From the NCBI GenBank assembly GCA_019112875.1, contig DXIO01000045.1:1-37058 (forward strand): DNA of 37,058 nucleotides. Direction: 5' to 3'. The position numbers and the translations under genes are program-made. Of the stretch, positions 36,479 to 37,058 are shown piece by piece; the first letter of the stretch is position 1; each line of letters opens with the position of its first letter. Under the pieces are notes generated by a model. The model worked only from the letters and a program-made list of their open reading frames with translations. It was not told the DNA's origin and ran no database searches. Source of the DNA: Candidatus Aquabacterium excrementipullorum. GTDB lineage: Bacteria; Pseudomonadota; Gammaproteobacteria; Burkholderiales; Burkholderiaceae_C.

Positions 36479-37058
36479 TCACTCGAAATGCGGTGTCTGT
36501 TTCGCCAGGCGGGCAGCGATGCCGGTGTGCTTGTCCTGCGTGGCGAACAGCAGCTGGAAGGACTTGCGCTCGAACTGCAGGCCCAGCGGCAAGGGCGTGC
36601 TCATGCTTTCGAGCACGGCTTCCTTGATGAACTGCTGGGCCAAGCGCGGGCCCTGAGCCAGCTCGGCCGCGAGGGTGAGTGCGCGGTCTTCCAGCCCGGC
36701 ATCGGGCACGAGCTCGCTGGCCAGGCCCATCGCGAAGGCTTCGGCCGCCGTGATGCGCTCGCCGGTGAGCAGCAGCTTCATCGCGCGGAACTTGCCCACG
36801 GCGCGGCTCAGGCGCTGGGTGGCGCCGCCGCCTGGCATCAGGCCCAGGCGCACCTCGGGCTGGCCGAAACCGGCCGTGTCGCCCGCCAGCAGGATGTCGG
36901 CGTGCATGGCCAGCTCGCAGCCACCGCCCAGAGCATGCCCACGCACCGCCGCGATCACCGGCTTGCGACAGGCGCTGATGGCGCCCCACAGGCGGTCCAT
37001 CTGGCGATCGATGATCTCGGGTGCGGTGGCATCGAGGTACTCGTTGAGGTCGGCGCCG
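36479..37058 (-). CDS. Enoyl-CoA hydratase/isomerase (crotonase), N-terminus beyond window
   Basis: About 193 codons are visible; the frame runs off the right edge (ADLNEYLDATAPEIIDRQ before the first internal Met). The crotonase motifs are complete in the visible part: RGHALGGGCELAMHADI gives the oxyanion hole and the first catalytic Glu, and FGQPEVRLGLMPGGGATQRLSR the second Glu, 20 residues later, which is the spacing of rat mitochondrial crotonase Glu144/Glu164. It should hydrate 2-enoyl-CoA to 3-hydroxyacyl-CoA. The pathway is uncertain; it is read in the same direction as the MFS and porin genes, 113 bases upstream of the MFS start. Confidence 0.92.
   Translation of the reverse strand, partial: GADLNEYLDATAPEIIDRQMDRLWGAISACRKPVIAAVRGHALGGGCELAMHADILLAGDTAGFGQPEVRLGLMPGGGATQRLSRAVGKFRAMKLLLTGERITAAEAFAMGLASELVPDAGLEDRALTLAAELAQGPRLAQQFIKEAVLESMSTPLPLGLQFERKSFQLLFATQDKHTGIAARLAKQTPHFE

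Overview
The window looks like a chromosomal segment of a GC-rich betaproteobacterium of the order Burkholderiales, probably Comamonadaceae or the Leptothrix/Ideonella/Aquabacterium group. The pointers are flhDC flagellar master regulators, a six-gene mla operon with mlaA inside it, an RpoH gene with a CIRCE operator, a Burkholderiales-type porin and a PHB depolymerase. Nearly all of it is ordinary host DNA with uniform codon use. I see no rRNA, tRNA, CRISPR array, integrase or intact insertion sequence. The only transposase-related gene is a degenerate REP-associated (Y1-type) one.

Left part (1-8632). A membrane-bound diguanylate cyclase, cut by the window edge, and an exported PHB depolymerase lie on the minus strand. 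They are followed by an aliphatic amide utilisation locus. amiC (amide sensor) and amiR (ANTAR antiterminator) are on the minus strand, and amiE (aliphatic amidase) is divergent on the plus strand. Between them are a near-consensus promoter and a perfect intrinsic terminator inside the amiE leader, which is the expected target of AmiR. amiE is followed without a gap by a CbbQ/NorQ-type AAA+ ATPase and a CbbO/NorD-type VWA protein, a pair normally known from Rubisco and nitric-oxide-reductase activation.

Middle part (8633-20596). rpoH has a perfect CIRCE element over its promoter. Next comes a carbohydrate block in which zwf diverges from tal-pgi-HAD phosphatase. The mlaFEDACB operon (phospholipid transport between the membranes) converges tail to tail on zwf. 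The gltBD operon (glutamate synthase, 19121-25391) ends at a strong terminator that abuts the mlaF start codon.

Right part (20622-37058). Upstream of gltB is the degenerate REP-associated transposase gene with its flanking short motifs. Then comes an operon of a ferredoxin/FAD reductase and two tandem paralogous membrane fatty-acid desaturases, ended by a terminator. flhD-flhC follow with their own terminator, whose DNA also encodes the end of the convergent esterase gene. The last block, all on the minus strand, holds a crotonase (cut by the edge), an MFS transporter, a porin, a Tat-type FAD oxidoreductase and a lipoprotein esterase. Together these could be an uptake and catabolic cluster for an unidentified carboxylate or ester.

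The most interesting parts are the amidase locus (rearranged ANTAR circuit plus a MoxR/VWA pair), the rpoH promoter embedded in CIRCE, the active-site-less transposase relative beside gltB, and the duplicated desaturases.
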